This document shows, one piece after another, positions 56,530 to 64,000 of a stretch of 64,000 nucleotides of DNA (within the stretch, counting starts at the first letter, position 1; every line of letters begins with the position of its first letter). Origin of the DNA: JASLDZ01 sp964242895 (GTDB taxonomy: Bacteria; Pseudomonadota; Alphaproteobacteria; Caulobacterales; Caulobacteraceae); the NCBI GenBank assembly GCA_964242895.1, contig CAXTBN010000003.1:1-64000 (forward strand), given 5' to 3'. The notes below the pieces were generated by a model. The model made no database searches. It saw only the letters and a list, made by a program, of their open reading frames with translations, and was not told the origin of the DNA. Both the position numbers and the translations under genes were made by a program.

Positions 56530-57288
56530 TTACCGGCCGCGCCAGCGACGCAGCACGACGGACTCGCCGCGCTCCACGAGCGCGTGCAATCCCGCGGCCA
56601 GGGCGCCCAGCACCAGCAAGGCGGCGAACATGTCGGCGGTCTGCAGCCGCTGCCCGGCCTCGGAGATGCGCCACGCCAGTCCCTGGCTGCGGCCGGAGCC
56701 CGCGACGAACTCGGCCACCACCGCGCCGATCACCGACAGCCCGACGCCCACCTTCAGCCCCTCCAGCGCGAAGGGCAGGGCGGCGGGCAGGCGCAGGTGG
56801 AACAGGCGCTGCAGCGGGCGCGCGCCGTAGAGATCGAACACGCGCTCCAGGTCGGGGTCGGCGCTCCGCAGCCCTGTGAGCGCGCCGGAGAACAGGGGGA
56901 AGAAGGCCACCACCGCGGCCAAGGCGGTGACCGCGCGCTCCGGGTGGTCGAGCCCCGCCCAGATCACCACCAGCGGCGCGATGGCCACCACGGGCGTGAC
57001 CTGCAGGGTCACCGCGATCGGACGTAGGGCGCGCTCGGCGGTGCGGCTCGCTCCCGCCAGCAGCGCCAGCGGCCAGGCCGCCGCCGCCGCCAGCGCCAGC
57101 GCCGCCAACGCCTGGCCAAGCGTGGCCAACGCCGCGCGCGCCAGCCCCGCCGGGTCCGCCCCGGCCGCCCGGGCGACGGCCGTGGGCGGCGGGAGCACGT
57201 AGGGCGCGACGTGCAGGCCCCGGCACGCCGCCTCCCACGCGAGCAGGACCGCGGCCACGAGCAGCCAGGGCGCCGCGGCGGCCCTCAC
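56530..57288 (-). CDS. ABC transporter permease (SsuC/TauC/ThiX-like)
   Basis: 252 residues, six predicted membrane helices. The EAA loop resembles LRSADPDLERVFDLYGARPLQRLFHLRLPAALPFALEGL (in part: YGARPLQRLFHLRLP), typical of the nitrate/sulfonate/taurine/thiamine-precursor permeases. Start GTG 57288 overlaps the ATPase stop (GTGA). Works with the ATPase and the binding protein next to it. Confidence 0.9.
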   Translation of the reverse strand: MRAAAAPWLLVAAVLLAWEAACRGLHVAPYVLPPPTAVARAAGADPAGLARAALATLGQALAALALAAAAAWPLALLAGASRTAERALRPIAVTLQVTPVVAIAPLVVIWAGLDHPERAVTALAAVVAFFPLFSGALTGLRSADPDLERVFDLYGARPLQRLFHLRLPAALPFALEGLKVGVGLSVIGAVVAEFVAGSGRSQGLAWRISEAGQRLQTADMFAALLVLGALAAGLHALVERGESVVLRRWRGR

Positions 57289-58016
57289 GCCGCGCCTTCC
57301 AGCCGGCGCGAGACGGTCTCCACCGCCTCGCGGAAGGCGGCCGTGGTCCGGAATCCGGCCGGCCGGGGCAGGGGAGCGTCGACGGTCGTCTCGGCGACGA
57401 TCTGGCCGGGCGCGCCGCCCAGCACCACGACGCGGTCGCCCATGTAGACCGCCTCCTCCACCGAGTGGGTCACGAAGGCGGCGGCGGGCCGGCCGAGCGC
57501 GTCCCATCGCGCGTGGACGTCGTCGGCGAGGCGGCGGCGGGTGATCTCGTCCAGGGCGGCGAAGGGCTCGTCCATCAGCAGGAGTTCGGGCTCGACCACG
57601 AGCGCGCGGGCCAGCGCGACGCGCATGGCCATGCCGCCGGAGAGCTGGGCGGGCTTGCGTTGCTCGACACCGGCCAGGCCCACCGCGGCCAGCGCCGCGC
57701 GGGCGCGCGCGTCGGCGTCGGCGCGGCGCTCCAGGGCGAGCGGCAGGGCGGCGTTCTCCAGCGCCGTGGCCCACGGCATCAGCGTGGGTGACTGGAACAC
57801 CACCGCGGTGCGCCCGCGCCCGACGCTCCGCTCGACGACGCCCGCGGTGGGCGCCTCCAGCCCGGCCAGCAGGCGCAGGGCGGTGGACTTGCCGCAGCCG
57901 GACGGGCCGACGAGCGAGGTGATCGTTCCGCGCCGCAGCTCCAGATCGAGCGGCCCAAGCGCCGGGGCGCCGCCGTAGGCGACCGCCGCCTGGCGCAGGG
58001 CGGCCGCGACCGTCAC
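57285..58016 (-). CDS. ABC transporter ATP-binding protein (SsuB/TauB/ThiZ-like)
   Basis: 243 residues. Walker A GPSGCGKST (37-45), Q-loop VVFQSPTLMPW, signature LSGGMAMRVALARAL, Walker B LLLMDEPFAALDE and the H-loop FVTHSVEEA are all in order. GTG 58016 overlaps the stop of the binding-protein gene (GTGA), while its own TGA overlaps the permease start: three coupled genes. Confidence 0.93.
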   Translation of the reverse strand: MTVAAALRQAAVAYGGAPALGPLDLELRRGTITSLVGPSGCGKSTALRLLAGLEAPTAGVVERSVGRGRTAVVFQSPTLMPWATALENAALPLALERRADADARARAALAAVGLAGVEQRKPAQLSGGMAMRVALARALVVEPELLLMDEPFAALDEITRRRLADDVHARWDALGRPAAAFVTHSVEEAVYMGDRVVVLGGAPGQIVAETTVDAPLPRPAGFRTTAAFREAVETVSRRLEGAA

Positions 58017-59005
58017 GCGTGGGGCGGGAACTGCAGCGTGTAGGCCTTGGTGACGTCGAGGTCCTTGGGCGCGAGGCCCAGCCCTTTGGCCATGTCGGCG
58101 AAGGCGGACCAGCGTGCGGCGGTCATGGTCCCGATCTGCGCGCCGTCGGCGGGCTCGACCACCGCGTAGGCCTTCAGCTTGTCGCGCGCCTGCGCGAGCA
58201 CGTCGGGCCGCATCTCGGGATTGTCGCGCAGGATCAGGGCGTCGGCCCCGCGCGGGTCGCCGTGCAGGTAGGTGCGCCAGCCGGCGGCCGTGGCGTCCAC
58301 GAACGCCTGGACCGCCGCGGGCTTGCCGTCGATCCAGCTCTGCGGGGCGGAGACCGTGGCCGCGTAACCGCTGTAGCCGTGGTCGGCCAGGAGGAAGGTC
58401 CGGGGCTCCCAGCCCGCGGCCTGGCGGATCACGTACGGCTCGTTGGCGACGTAGCCCTCCTGCACCGCCCGCTTGTCGTTCAGGAAGGGCGCGGAGCTGG
58501 CCGCGTAGGTGCGCCGCTGCGCGTCGTTCACGCCGAAGCGCGCCTTCAGCCACGGCCAGATGGTGGCGCCCGCGTTCGCCGCGACCAGGATGGGCCGGTC
58601 GCCCGCCAAGTCCTCCAGGCGCTCGACGCCGCCGTCCGGGTGGGCCAGCAGCACTTGCGGATCCTTCTGGAAGGCCGCGGCCACCGCGCGCACGGGCACG
58701 CCCTCGCGAACCCGGTTCAGCGCGCCGAAGGCGTTGGAGCCGATCCCGAGGTCGGCCGCCCCCGCCGCCAGCAGCTCCGGCACGTTGGAGCCCGCGCCGC
58801 CGGGGATGATGGTGACGTCGAGCCCGCGCCGGGCGAACTCGCCCGTAGCGAGCGCGGCGTACCAGCCGCCGTGCTCGGCCTCCGCGCGCCAGTCGGTGGC
58901 GAAGCGCACGGCCGTGCGCCCGGAGGACGTCGCGCGCCTCGCAGGCCGCGAGCAGGCGGCCGCGAGGGCGGCGGGAGCGGAGGCGAGGAGCGTGCGGCGG
59001 CGCAT
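58013..59005 (-). CDS. ABC transporter substrate-binding lipoprotein (NMT1/ThiY-like)
   Basis: 330 residues. N-terminus MRRRTLLASAPAALAAACS with a lipobox-like AAAC; then TDWRAEAEHGGWYAALATGEFARRGLDVTIIPGG (in part: GGWYAALATGEFARRGL), the form of binding proteins for the thiamine precursor HMP and for sulfonates or nitriles. The combined three genes make an importer of a small aromatic or sulphur/nitrogen compound. No TPP riboswitch was found in front of it (59006-59104). ATG 59005; divergent from ispG. Confidence 0.88.
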   Translation of the reverse strand: MRRRTLLASAPAALAAACSRPARRATSSGRTAVRFATDWRAEAEHGGWYAALATGEFARRGLDVTIIPGGAGSNVPELLAAGAADLGIGSNAFGALNRVREGVPVRAVAAAFQKDPQVLLAHPDGGVERLEDLAGDRPILVAANAGATIWPWLKARFGVNDAQRRTYAASSAPFLNDKRAVQEGYVANEPYVIRQAAGWEPRTFLLADHGYSGYAATVSAPQSWIDGKPAAVQAFVDATAAGWRTYLHGDPRGADALILRDNPEMRPDVLAQARDKLKAYAVVEPADGAQIGTMTAARWSAFADMAKGLGLAPKDLDVTKAYTLQFPPHA

Positions 59006-59104
59006 GGCGGCTCCGCTTTAGCCGGTCGCGGGCGATGGGGGGAGGCGCGGTGTCACATAGCCGCCATCGCAATCGGCGCGGGGCGGCGTTATCTTGCGTC
59101 CGCC

Positions 59105-60292
59105 ATGGCCGCCGCGCACGACGATCCCCGCTCCCACCGCCCCTGGCGCATGATCGAGCGCCGCCGCAGCCGCAAGATCCGCGTCGGCTCCGTCGAGGTG
59201 GGGGGCGACGCGCCCATCACCGTGCAGTCGATGACCAACACGGTCACCTCCGACGCCGCCGCGACGATCGACCAGATCCGCCAGTTGGAGGAGGCCGGCG
59301 CCGACATCGTCCGCGTCTCCTGCCCGGACAAGGAGTCGACCGACGCGTTCAAGATCATCGCCCGCGAGGCGAAGGTGCCGCTCGTGGCCGACATCCACTT
59401 CCACTACAAGCGCGGGATCGAGGCGGCGGTGAACGGCGCCGCCTGTCTGCGCATCAACCCGGGCAACATCGGCAGCAAGGATCGTGTGAAGGAGGTCGTG
59501 CAGGCCGCCCGTGATTATGGCTGCTCCATGCGCATCGGCGTCAACGCCGGCTCTCTCGAGACCCACCTGCTGGAGAAATACGGCGAGCCCTGCCCGGCGG
59601 CGATGGTGGAAAGCGCCCTGTTCCACGCCGACATCCTGCGCGACCTCGACTTCCACGAGTTCAAGATCAGCGTGAAGGCGTCCGACCCCTTCCTGACGGT
59701 CGCCGCCTACCAGGAGCTGAGCGAGGCGATCGACTGCCCGCTGCACCTGGGCGTCACCGAGGCGGGCCCGACCCGGTCCGGCACCATCAAGAGCTCCATC
59801 GGCCTCGGAAACATGCTGTGGTCGGGCATCGGCGACACCATCCGCGTGTCGCTCGCCGCCGACCCGGTCGAGGAGATCAAGGTCGGGTTCGACATCCTGA
59901 AGTCGCTGGGCCTGCGCCACCGCGGCGTGAACATCATCGCCTGCCCCTCCTGTGCGCGTCAGGGCTTCAATGTGATCGACACGGTGAGCCGGCTTGAGGA
60001 GCGGCTGGCGCACGTCTCCACGCCCCTGTCGCTCAGCATCATCGGCTGCGTGGTCAACGGGCCGGGCGAGGCGCTGATGACCGACGTGGGCTTCACCGGT
60101 GGCGGAGCGGGCAAGGGCACGGGCATGGTCTACATGGCCGGCAAGGTCGACCATAAGCTCGGCAACGAGGACATGGTCGAGCACATCGCCGGCCTCGTCG
60201 AGCAGAAGGCGGCCGAGATCGAGGCCGCAAAGGCCGAGGCGGACGCTGCGCCGCTGTTCGAGCCGGCCCTGGCGCACATCGCCGCCGAGTAG
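59105..60292 (+). CDS. ispG: 4-hydroxy-3-methylbut-2-enyl-diphosphate synthase
   Basis: 395 residues. The 4Fe-4S ligands are seen at Cys280, Cys283 (CPSCARQGF) and Cys315 (GCVVNGPGE), with Glu322 as the fourth ligand. IRQLEEAGADIVRVSCPD and VADIHFHYKRG are TIM-barrel signatures. It performs the sixth step of the MEP isoprenoid pathway. ATG 59105 is chosen; the frame is open much further 5' through the antisense of the ABC genes, but there is no homology there. Short 5-base gap to the next gene. Confidence 0.96.
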   Translation: MAAAHDDPRSHRPWRMIERRRSRKIRVGSVEVGGDAPITVQSMTNTVTSDAAATIDQIRQLEEAGADIVRVSCPDKESTDAFKIIAREAKVPLVADIHFHYKRGIEAAVNGAACLRINPGNIGSKDRVKEVVQAARDYGCSMRIGVNAGSLETHLLEKYGEPCPAAMVESALFHADILRDLDFHEFKISVKASDPFLTVAAYQELSEAIDCPLHLGVTEAGPTRSGTIKSSIGLGNMLWSGIGDTIRVSLAADPVEEIKVGFDILKSLGLRHRGVNIIACPSCARQGFNVIDTVSRLEERLAHVSTPLSLSIIGCVVNGPGEALMTDVGFTGGGAGKGTGMVYMAGKVDHKLGNEDMVEHIAGLVEQKAAEIEAAKAEADAAPLFEPALAHIAAE

Positions 60293-60297
60293 CCGGC

Positions 60298-60984
60298 ATG
60301 CTGCGTTCGGAGGTCGTCCAGGCGCTTCTCGGCCTCTTCGAGAGCCCGCGCTACCTGGAGGTGGGCGTGCACTCGGGCGAGACCTTCCACGCCGTGCGCG
60401 CGGCCGAGAAGGTGGCCGTGGACCCCGCCTTCCGCTTCGACATCGCGGCGGCGGCTGCGGCCGACCCGACCGCCCGGTTCCACCCCGTCACCAGCGACGA
60501 CTACTTCCTGACGGTCTGCCCGGAGGACGAGCGTTTCGACGTCGCATTCCTCGACGGCCTGCACACCTTCGAGCAGACGTTGCGCGACCTCATGAACGCC
60601 CTGGCGCGCACCCGGCCGGACTCGGTGATCGTGATCGACGACGTGCTGCCGAGCGGCGCCGCCGCGGCGATCCGAGACCACGACGAGTTCCTCCGCCTCC
60701 ACGCCGCCGTCCCCGGCACGCCCGACGCCTGGATGGGCGACGTGTACCGGCTGGTCTGGTTCATCGCCGTGTTCATGCCGATGTGGAGCTACGCCACCGT
60801 GGCCGAGAACCACGGCCAGCTGGTGCTGTGGCGTGCGCCGCGCACGCAAGCCGCGGCGGAGATGACGGTGGGGGCGGTGTCGCGCGTCTCCTACCCGAAC
60901 GTCGTCCTGACGCCGGAGATGTTCCGCGTGACGCCCTTCGCGGAGGTGCTGTCGGCGGTCCAGGCCTGGCGGGCCGCGCGCTGA
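60298..60984 (+). CDS. class I SAM-dependent methyltransferase (Methyltransf_24-like)
   Basis: 228 residues. RYLEVGVHSGETFHAV (about 18-33) is the SAM glycine motif, RFDVAFLDGLHTFEQTLRDL (in part: FDVAFLDGLHTFEQ) and VIVIDDVLPSG match the Methyltransf_24 group, often acting on sugars or lipids. The substrate is unknown. ATG 60298 lies 5 bases after ispG, making co-transcription likely. Confidence 0.82.
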   Translation: MLRSEVVQALLGLFESPRYLEVGVHSGETFHAVRAAEKVAVDPAFRFDIAAAAAADPTARFHPVTSDDYFLTVCPEDERFDVAFLDGLHTFEQTLRDLMNALARTRPDSVIVIDDVLPSGAAAAIRDHDEFLRLHAAVPGTPDAWMGDVYRLVWFIAVFMPMWSYATVAENHGQLVLWRAPRTQAAAEMTVGAVSRVSYPNVVLTPEMFRVTPFAEVLSAVQAWRAAR

Positions 60985-61098
60985 CGACAGCCGCTCAGGC
61001 GATCGTGTCTGGACGAACCCGTTCGCCGGGGAACGCGGGCGGCGTGGGCGAGCTTTCGCTGTCGCGGTGAGAATGCCGCACAAAGCTAGAGAATAATC

Positions 61099-61413
61099 AT
61101 GCCCGCTCGTTTCACCGCGACCAACAAGGCTCTCGATGGCGGTCTCGATAAAGTCGCGCCGGCGGACGCGATCAAGGTCATCGAATACTGGGAAGAGCAG
61201 ATGAAGGACGTTCAGGGCGCCGGGGCCAAGACCCTCCTACACGACCTCGCCTCGCTCAAGACGCACCTGGGCGCCGACAAGATCGACGCGGCCGGCATCC
61301 GCAAGCTGACGCACAAGCTGGGCCTGGAGACGTCCAAGCTGGGCGGCGGCGACGACGCCGTGTCCAAGCACGTCAAGGAACTCGGCGACAAGCTGGCGCA
61401 CGCGACGGCCTGA
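61099..61413 (+). CDS. small charged protein, unknown function
   Basis: 104 residues, Lys/Asp/Ala-rich, helical: IKVIEYWEEQMKDVQGAGAKTLLHDLASLKTHLGADKID (in part: YWEEQMKDVQGAGAKTLLHDL). No signal peptide, no domain recognised. ATG 61099 has AGAGA 5 bases upstream. The first codons (GCTCGTTTC, CTCGATGGC) use more T/A-ending choices than neighbours, perhaps reflecting strong expression. Followed by two near-identical hairpins. Confidence 0.7.
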   Translation: MPARFTATNKALDGGLDKVAPADAIKVIEYWEEQMKDVQGAGAKTLLHDLASLKTHLGADKIDAAGIRKLTHKLGLETSKLGGGDDAVSKHVKELGDKLAHATA

Positions 61414-61421
61414 CCTTCCGT

Positions 61422-61477
61422 CGGGAGCGGCTTCGCCGCTCCCGCAGTCTCACCGGGAGCGGCCTCGCCGCTCCCGG
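61422..61477. repeat. two tandem near-identical hairpins between convergent genes
   Basis: Hairpin 1: CGGGAGCGGC (61422-61431), loop TTC, GCCGCTCCCG (61435-61444). Hairpin 2: CCGGGAGCGGC (61453-61463), loop CTC, GCCGCTCCCGG (61467-61477). Perfect stems of 10 and 11 bp that differ only at the ends and loop. No T run follows, so they are not simple terminators; they may be a REP-like or bidirectional stop element. Confidence 0.7.
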
Positions 61478-61481
61478 CTCT

Positions 61482-61814
61482 TCACGCGTCGCAGAGGTGG
61501 AAGTCGAGCGCCATGTTGGCCTTGCGCATCACGTCTTCGGCCACGCCGTAGAACTCCTGCGCGGCGCGGTTCAGGGCGTAGCGCGCGATCACCTCCACCT
61601 TCACCAAGCCGCCGGCGTATCCGGGCCAGACATTGCGGATCTGCCCCGTCTCGACGAAGGCGATCTGCGCGTTCAGCTTGATGCGCAGCGCCTCCAGGTG
61701 GTCCTCGTCCTCCGGCGGCTTCCACGTCAGCGGATCGGAGACGACGATCACGGGCGTGGCCGTGCGCTCGTCGAGGTAGACGAAATCCACCTGGTCGGTG
61801 TCGATCACGGACAT
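61482..61814 (-). CDS. DUF6572-like protein
   Basis: 110 residues. VDFVYLDERTATPVIVVSDPLTWKPPEDEDHLEALRIKLNAQIAFVETGQI (in part: VSDPLTWKPPEDEDHLEALRIKL and NAQIAFVETGQI) resembles the DUF6572 family. Function unknown. ATG 61814 has GGAGGA 6 bases upstream. The longer upstream frame to 61946 is not convincing. Stop is 5 bases after hairpin 2. Confidence 0.72.
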   Translation of the reverse strand: MSVIDTDQVDFVYLDERTATPVIVVSDPLTWKPPEDEDHLEALRIKLNAQIAFVETGQIRNVWPGYAGGLVKVEVIARYALNRAAQEFYGVAEDVMRKANMALDFHLCDA

Positions 61815-61995
61815 GGCGTCCTCCTCCCGTACGAGCGCAGGAGACAGCCGACAGGGTTGACGGGAACTGAACAAGCCGGAGGGGGCGCTCTTCAGCTGGG
61901 GTCCGGTCGGGCGCCCGCCCATCGGCCAATCGGGCGCCCAATCCATGAGCGGTCCCGAGCAGCCGCTCCCCTCGTGTGCTGATGCTCGACCGGGC

Positions 61996-62427
61996 TCAGT
62001 CGCCGAGAGCGCCCAGGCGCTGCAGGGCGCGGTCGCGCCCGGTCTTGACGCCGTCTACGGAGCGCAGGACGGCGTCGCGCACGGGGCCGGAGACGCCGGC
62101 GTCTTCCGCGGCGGCGTGGAACTCCGTCAGGAGCTCGCCCTCCGCACGCTCCACCGCTTCGGCCGTCGCCTGCGGGCCGGAAGCGATCGCGCGGGGCAGG
62201 TCGGCCCAGGCGTGGCGGTCGGGATCGGGCATGGCGCGCTCGGGCGGGCGTCCGCCTTCGGCGCGCACCAGGGCGGCCAGCGCCTCGGCGGTGCGGTCGT
62301 GCGCGTCGGCCGCGCCGGCGAACACGTCGGACAGGCCCGGCCCGTCCGCTCCCGCCCTGCGGTAGCCCTCGGACGCGCCGTGCAGGCGCGCGATCAGGCG
62401 GTTCAGGACGTCGGCGTCGCGGTTCAT
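61996..62427 (-). CDS. DUF2383-family four-helix protein
   Basis: 143 residues, all-helical, beginning MNRDADVLNRLIARLHGASEGYRRAG, matching DUF2383 (ferritin-like four-helix bundles, PA2169 type). It contains few metal-ligand residues in the expected places, so metal binding is not obvious. Start ATG 62427 with GGGAGAGA upstream. The frame continues far 5' as antisense of prfA, which I reject. 51 bases separate its start from that of prfA. Confidence 0.75.
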   Translation of the reverse strand: MNRDADVLNRLIARLHGASEGYRRAGADGPGLSDVFAGAADAHDRTAEALAALVRAEGGRPPERAMPDPDRHAWADLPRAIASGPQATAEAVERAEGELLTEFHAAAEDAGVSGPVRDAVLRSVDGVKTGRDRALQRLGALGD

Positions 62428-62478
62428 GGCGGTCTCTCCCTCGCGCCCCGCAACGCGGCGCCGTACATGGCCGCTCCC

Positions 62479-63555
62479 ATGCGACTGCCCCAGGCCCGCC
62501 TCGACCAGATGCTCGACCGCTTCCAGGCGGTGGAGGCGCGCATGTCGGCCGCCTCGGATGGGGCCGAGATCGTGCGCCTGTCCAAGGAGCACGCCGAGCT
62601 CCGGCCGGTGGCGGAGGCGGTGCAGCGGCTCGCGCGCGCCCGCGGCGACCTCGCCGACCTCGACGTGATGGCGGCGGCCGCCGAGCCCGACATGGCCGCC
62701 CTGATCGCCGAAGAGCAGGGCGCGATGCGCGAGACGCTGCCCGGCCTGGAGCGCGAGGTGGCGCTGCTGCTCGCGCCGCGGGATCGCGACGAGAACGCCA
62801 GCGCGATCCTGGAGGTGCGCGCCGGCACGGGGGGCGACGAGGCGGCGCTGTTCGCCGGCGACCTGTTCCGCATGTACCAGCGCTACGCCGCCTCGCAGGG
62901 CTGGCGCGTGGAGGTGGAGGACGCGAGCGAGGGCGAGGCGGGCGGCTTCAAGGAGATCACCGCCAGCGTCAGCGGAGAGGGCGTGTTCGGGCGGATGAAG
63001 TTCGAGTCGGGCGTGCACCGGGTGCAGCGCGTCCCGGCCACCGAAGCGCAGGGCCGCATCCACACCTCCGCCGCCACCGTCGCCGTGCTGCCCGAGCCGG
63101 AGGACGTGGAGATCGAGGTCGCGGACGGCGACATCCGCATCGACACCTATCGTTCGTCCGGCGCGGGTGGGCAGCACGTGAACAAGACCGACTCGGCGGT
63201 GCGCATCACGCACCTGCCCACCGGCATCGTGGTGACGAGCTCGGAGAAGTCTCAGCACCAGAACCGCGCCAAGGCGATGAAGGTGCTCAAGGCGCGCCTC
63301 TACGACCTGAAGCGCACCACGCTGGACGCCGAGCGCGCCGCCAATCGCCGGGAGCAGGTCGGCTCGGGCGACCGCAGCGAGCGCATCCGCACCTACAACT
63401 TTCCCCAGGGCCGCGTGACGGACCACCGCATCGGCCTGACGCTCCACAATCTGCCCAAGGTGCTGGAGGGCGAGGCGCTGGACGACCTCGTCTCCGCCCT
63501 CGTGGCCGACGACCAGGCGGCGCGGCTGGCGGCGCTCGAGGCCGAGCTGGGCTGA
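62479..63555 (+). CDS. prfA: peptide chain release factor 1
   Basis: 358 residues. The stop-codon-recognising PAT tripeptide (186-188, in HRVQRVPATEAQGR) marks RF1 rather than RF2; the catalytic GGQ is at 230-232 (SGAGGQHVNKTDSAV). It decodes UAA and UAG and triggers peptide release. ATG 62479 (MRLPQAR); an ATG at 62467 would add MAAP. The usual neighbour prmC, which methylates the GGQ Gln, is not the next gene. Confidence 0.96.
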   Translation: MRLPQARLDQMLDRFQAVEARMSAASDGAEIVRLSKEHAELRPVAEAVQRLARARGDLADLDVMAAAAEPDMAALIAEEQGAMRETLPGLEREVALLLAPRDRDENASAILEVRAGTGGDEAALFAGDLFRMYQRYAASQGWRVEVEDASEGEAGGFKEITASVSGEGVFGRMKFESGVHRVQRVPATEAQGRIHTSAATVAVLPEPEDVEIEVADGDIRIDTYRSSGAGGQHVNKTDSAVRITHLPTGIVVTSSEKSQHQNRAKAMKVLKARLYDLKRTTLDAERAANRREQVGSGDRSERIRTYNFPQGRVTDHRIGLTLHNLPKVLEGEALDDLVSALVADDQAARLAALEAELG

Positions 63556-63597
63556 AGCGGCGCTGCGTTAACGAGACCTTGTCGACCGTCGGGGCTG

Positions 63598-64000
63598 ATG
63601 CATCGCATGGCCGCGATCGACCGCCCCCGACGACTCTCCCGTCCGGACGGGTCGGAGTTCGTCGAGCCGCTCGTCCTGGCCGCCGCGATCTTTCTCGCCG
63701 CGTGGTTCTGCATCCTGCTTCCGCACGGGGGGCAGCGCATCGCCCCCGTCTGGCTGCCGAGCCCCATCGCCCTGGCGGCGCTGCTGCGGCGCGACACCCG
63801 CCGTTGGCCGTTCCTGCTCGCCGCGTGCGTGGGCGGCCACGCCCTGGCGGGGCTGACCGCCGGCTTCGCGCCCCTGCAGGTCGCGGAGCGCGTGGCCGCC
63901 GCCCTCGTCGAGTACCTGTCGGCGGCGCTGCTGGTGCGCCGTCTGGTGGGCGTGGACCTCGACATGGAGCGCCCGCGCGACCTCGTCGGGCTCTGCGTCG
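63598..64000 (+). CDS. MASE1-domain membrane sensor protein, 5' part (cut by window end)
   Basis: 134 residues visible. After a short Arg-rich N-terminus come four hydrophobic segments (about 24-42, 54-66, 72-90, 96-114) with RIAPVWLPSPIALAALLRRDTRRWPFLLAACVGGHALAGL (in part: IAPVWLPSPIALAALL), the MASE1 sensory fold usually attached to GGDEF, EAL or histidine-kinase output. The output domain lies past the window. ATG 63598; a weak TTAA-N7-TTGT lies at 63568-63582. Confidence 0.75.
   Translation, partial: MHRMAAIDRPRRLSRPDGSEFVEPLVLAAAIFLAAWFCILLPHGGQRIAPVWLPSPIALAALLRRDTRRWPFLLAACVGGHALAGLTAGFAPLQVAERVAAALVEYLSAALLVRRLVGVDLDMERPRDLVGLCV

Noticed and set aside
58019..59104. Upstream extension of the ispG frame
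   Set aside because: It overlaps the ABC binding-protein gene antisense and has no homology; the real start is the ATG at 59105.
59006..59104. TPP riboswitch before the ABC importer
   Set aside because: No CTGAGA-type or matching core segments are present.
61815..61946. N-terminal extension of the DUF6572-like gene
   Set aside because: Extra residues are unlike the family and a good ribosome site lies before 61814.
63568..63582. TTAA-N7-TTGT before the MASE1 gene as a CtrA site
   Set aside because: Two mismatches in the second half-site; retained only as a weak hint in a finding.

Overview
The window is a very GC-rich stretch of bacterial chromosome (well above 70% GC by eye) with almost wall-to-wall protein genes. 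I count 74 genes on both strands, none of them an RNA gene, with no gap much over 200 bases. The gene content points to an alphaproteobacterium of the order Caulobacterales (a Caulobacter or Phenylobacterium relative). Clues are an RcdA-type CtrA-degradation adaptor beside a DUF1192 protein, a GapR/DUF2312 nucleoid protein, a TacA-type sigma-54 activator with rpoN nearby, PdhS-like histidine kinases, DUF1491, DUF2336, PAS_5 and DUF6456 proteins, and a Cys-poor L36. The genus assignment is an inference. No phage, IS element, CRISPR, rRNA or tRNA was seen, so this looks like core chromosome rather than an island.

Layout. 1-4.7 kb: 3' end of pgk, nitroreductase, mtgA, a TadG-like von Willebrand A protein, and the coupled pair rcdA-arfB. 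4.7-13 kb: DUF1192, quinone oxidoreductase overlapping murI, a Gly/Tyr-rich secreted protein, DUF2244 divergent from nth, rpoN, an MFS transporter and an MltB-like lytic transglycosylase. 13-17.6 kb: rpmJ with its terminator, gapR, a small basic protein, beta-carbonic anhydrase, a His-rich PadR regulator with a perfect paired operator, the sigma-54 activator and a VOC protein. 17.6-24.3 kb: oligoendopeptidase, ABC1 kinase, thioesterase/hydrolase pair, PilZ protein divergent from motA, and a low-complexity lipoprotein. 24.3-30.5 kb: mnmC-SDR pair, a small acidic protein with a host-attachment protein, an Snm1-like nuclease, and the overlapping fabI-nudix-TIGR02301 operon. 30.5-42.4 kb: two secreted proteins lying between fabI and fabB-fabA, an SH3-type protein, a 2-hydroxyacid dehydrogenase, an SDR, purA, a PagL-like deacylase and two periplasmic metalloproteases (M61, M48). 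42.4-52.3 kb: GMC oxidoreductase, membrane protein, DUF2336, PAS_5, a stand-alone DnaA domain-IV-like protein coupled to DUF6456, sufE, two divergent histidine kinases, DUF1491 and unknowns. 52.3-64 kb: prfC, two large unrecognised proteins, a three-gene ABC importer, ispG, a methyltransferase, three small unknowns, prfA and the start of a MASE1 membrane protein cut by the window end.

Themes. Fatty-acid synthesis (fabA, fabB, fabI), peptidoglycan turnover (murI, mtgA, mltB), translation termination and rescue (prfA, prfC, arfB, rpmJ) and cell-cycle or nucleoid control (rcdA, gapR, DnaA-like, PdhS-like kinases) are all represented. Operons are tight: many genes overlap by 4 bases (ATGA or GTGA), and three convergent pairs share a CTAG that supplies both stop codons. 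The most unusual signals are the His-rich PadR regulator with its paired operator, the DnaA-IV/DUF6456 pair with a structured leader and methylation sites, the 18-bp palindrome over the ribosome binding site of the Gly/Tyr-rich gene, and a cluster of uncharacterised lineage-restricted proteins at 54-56.5 kb.
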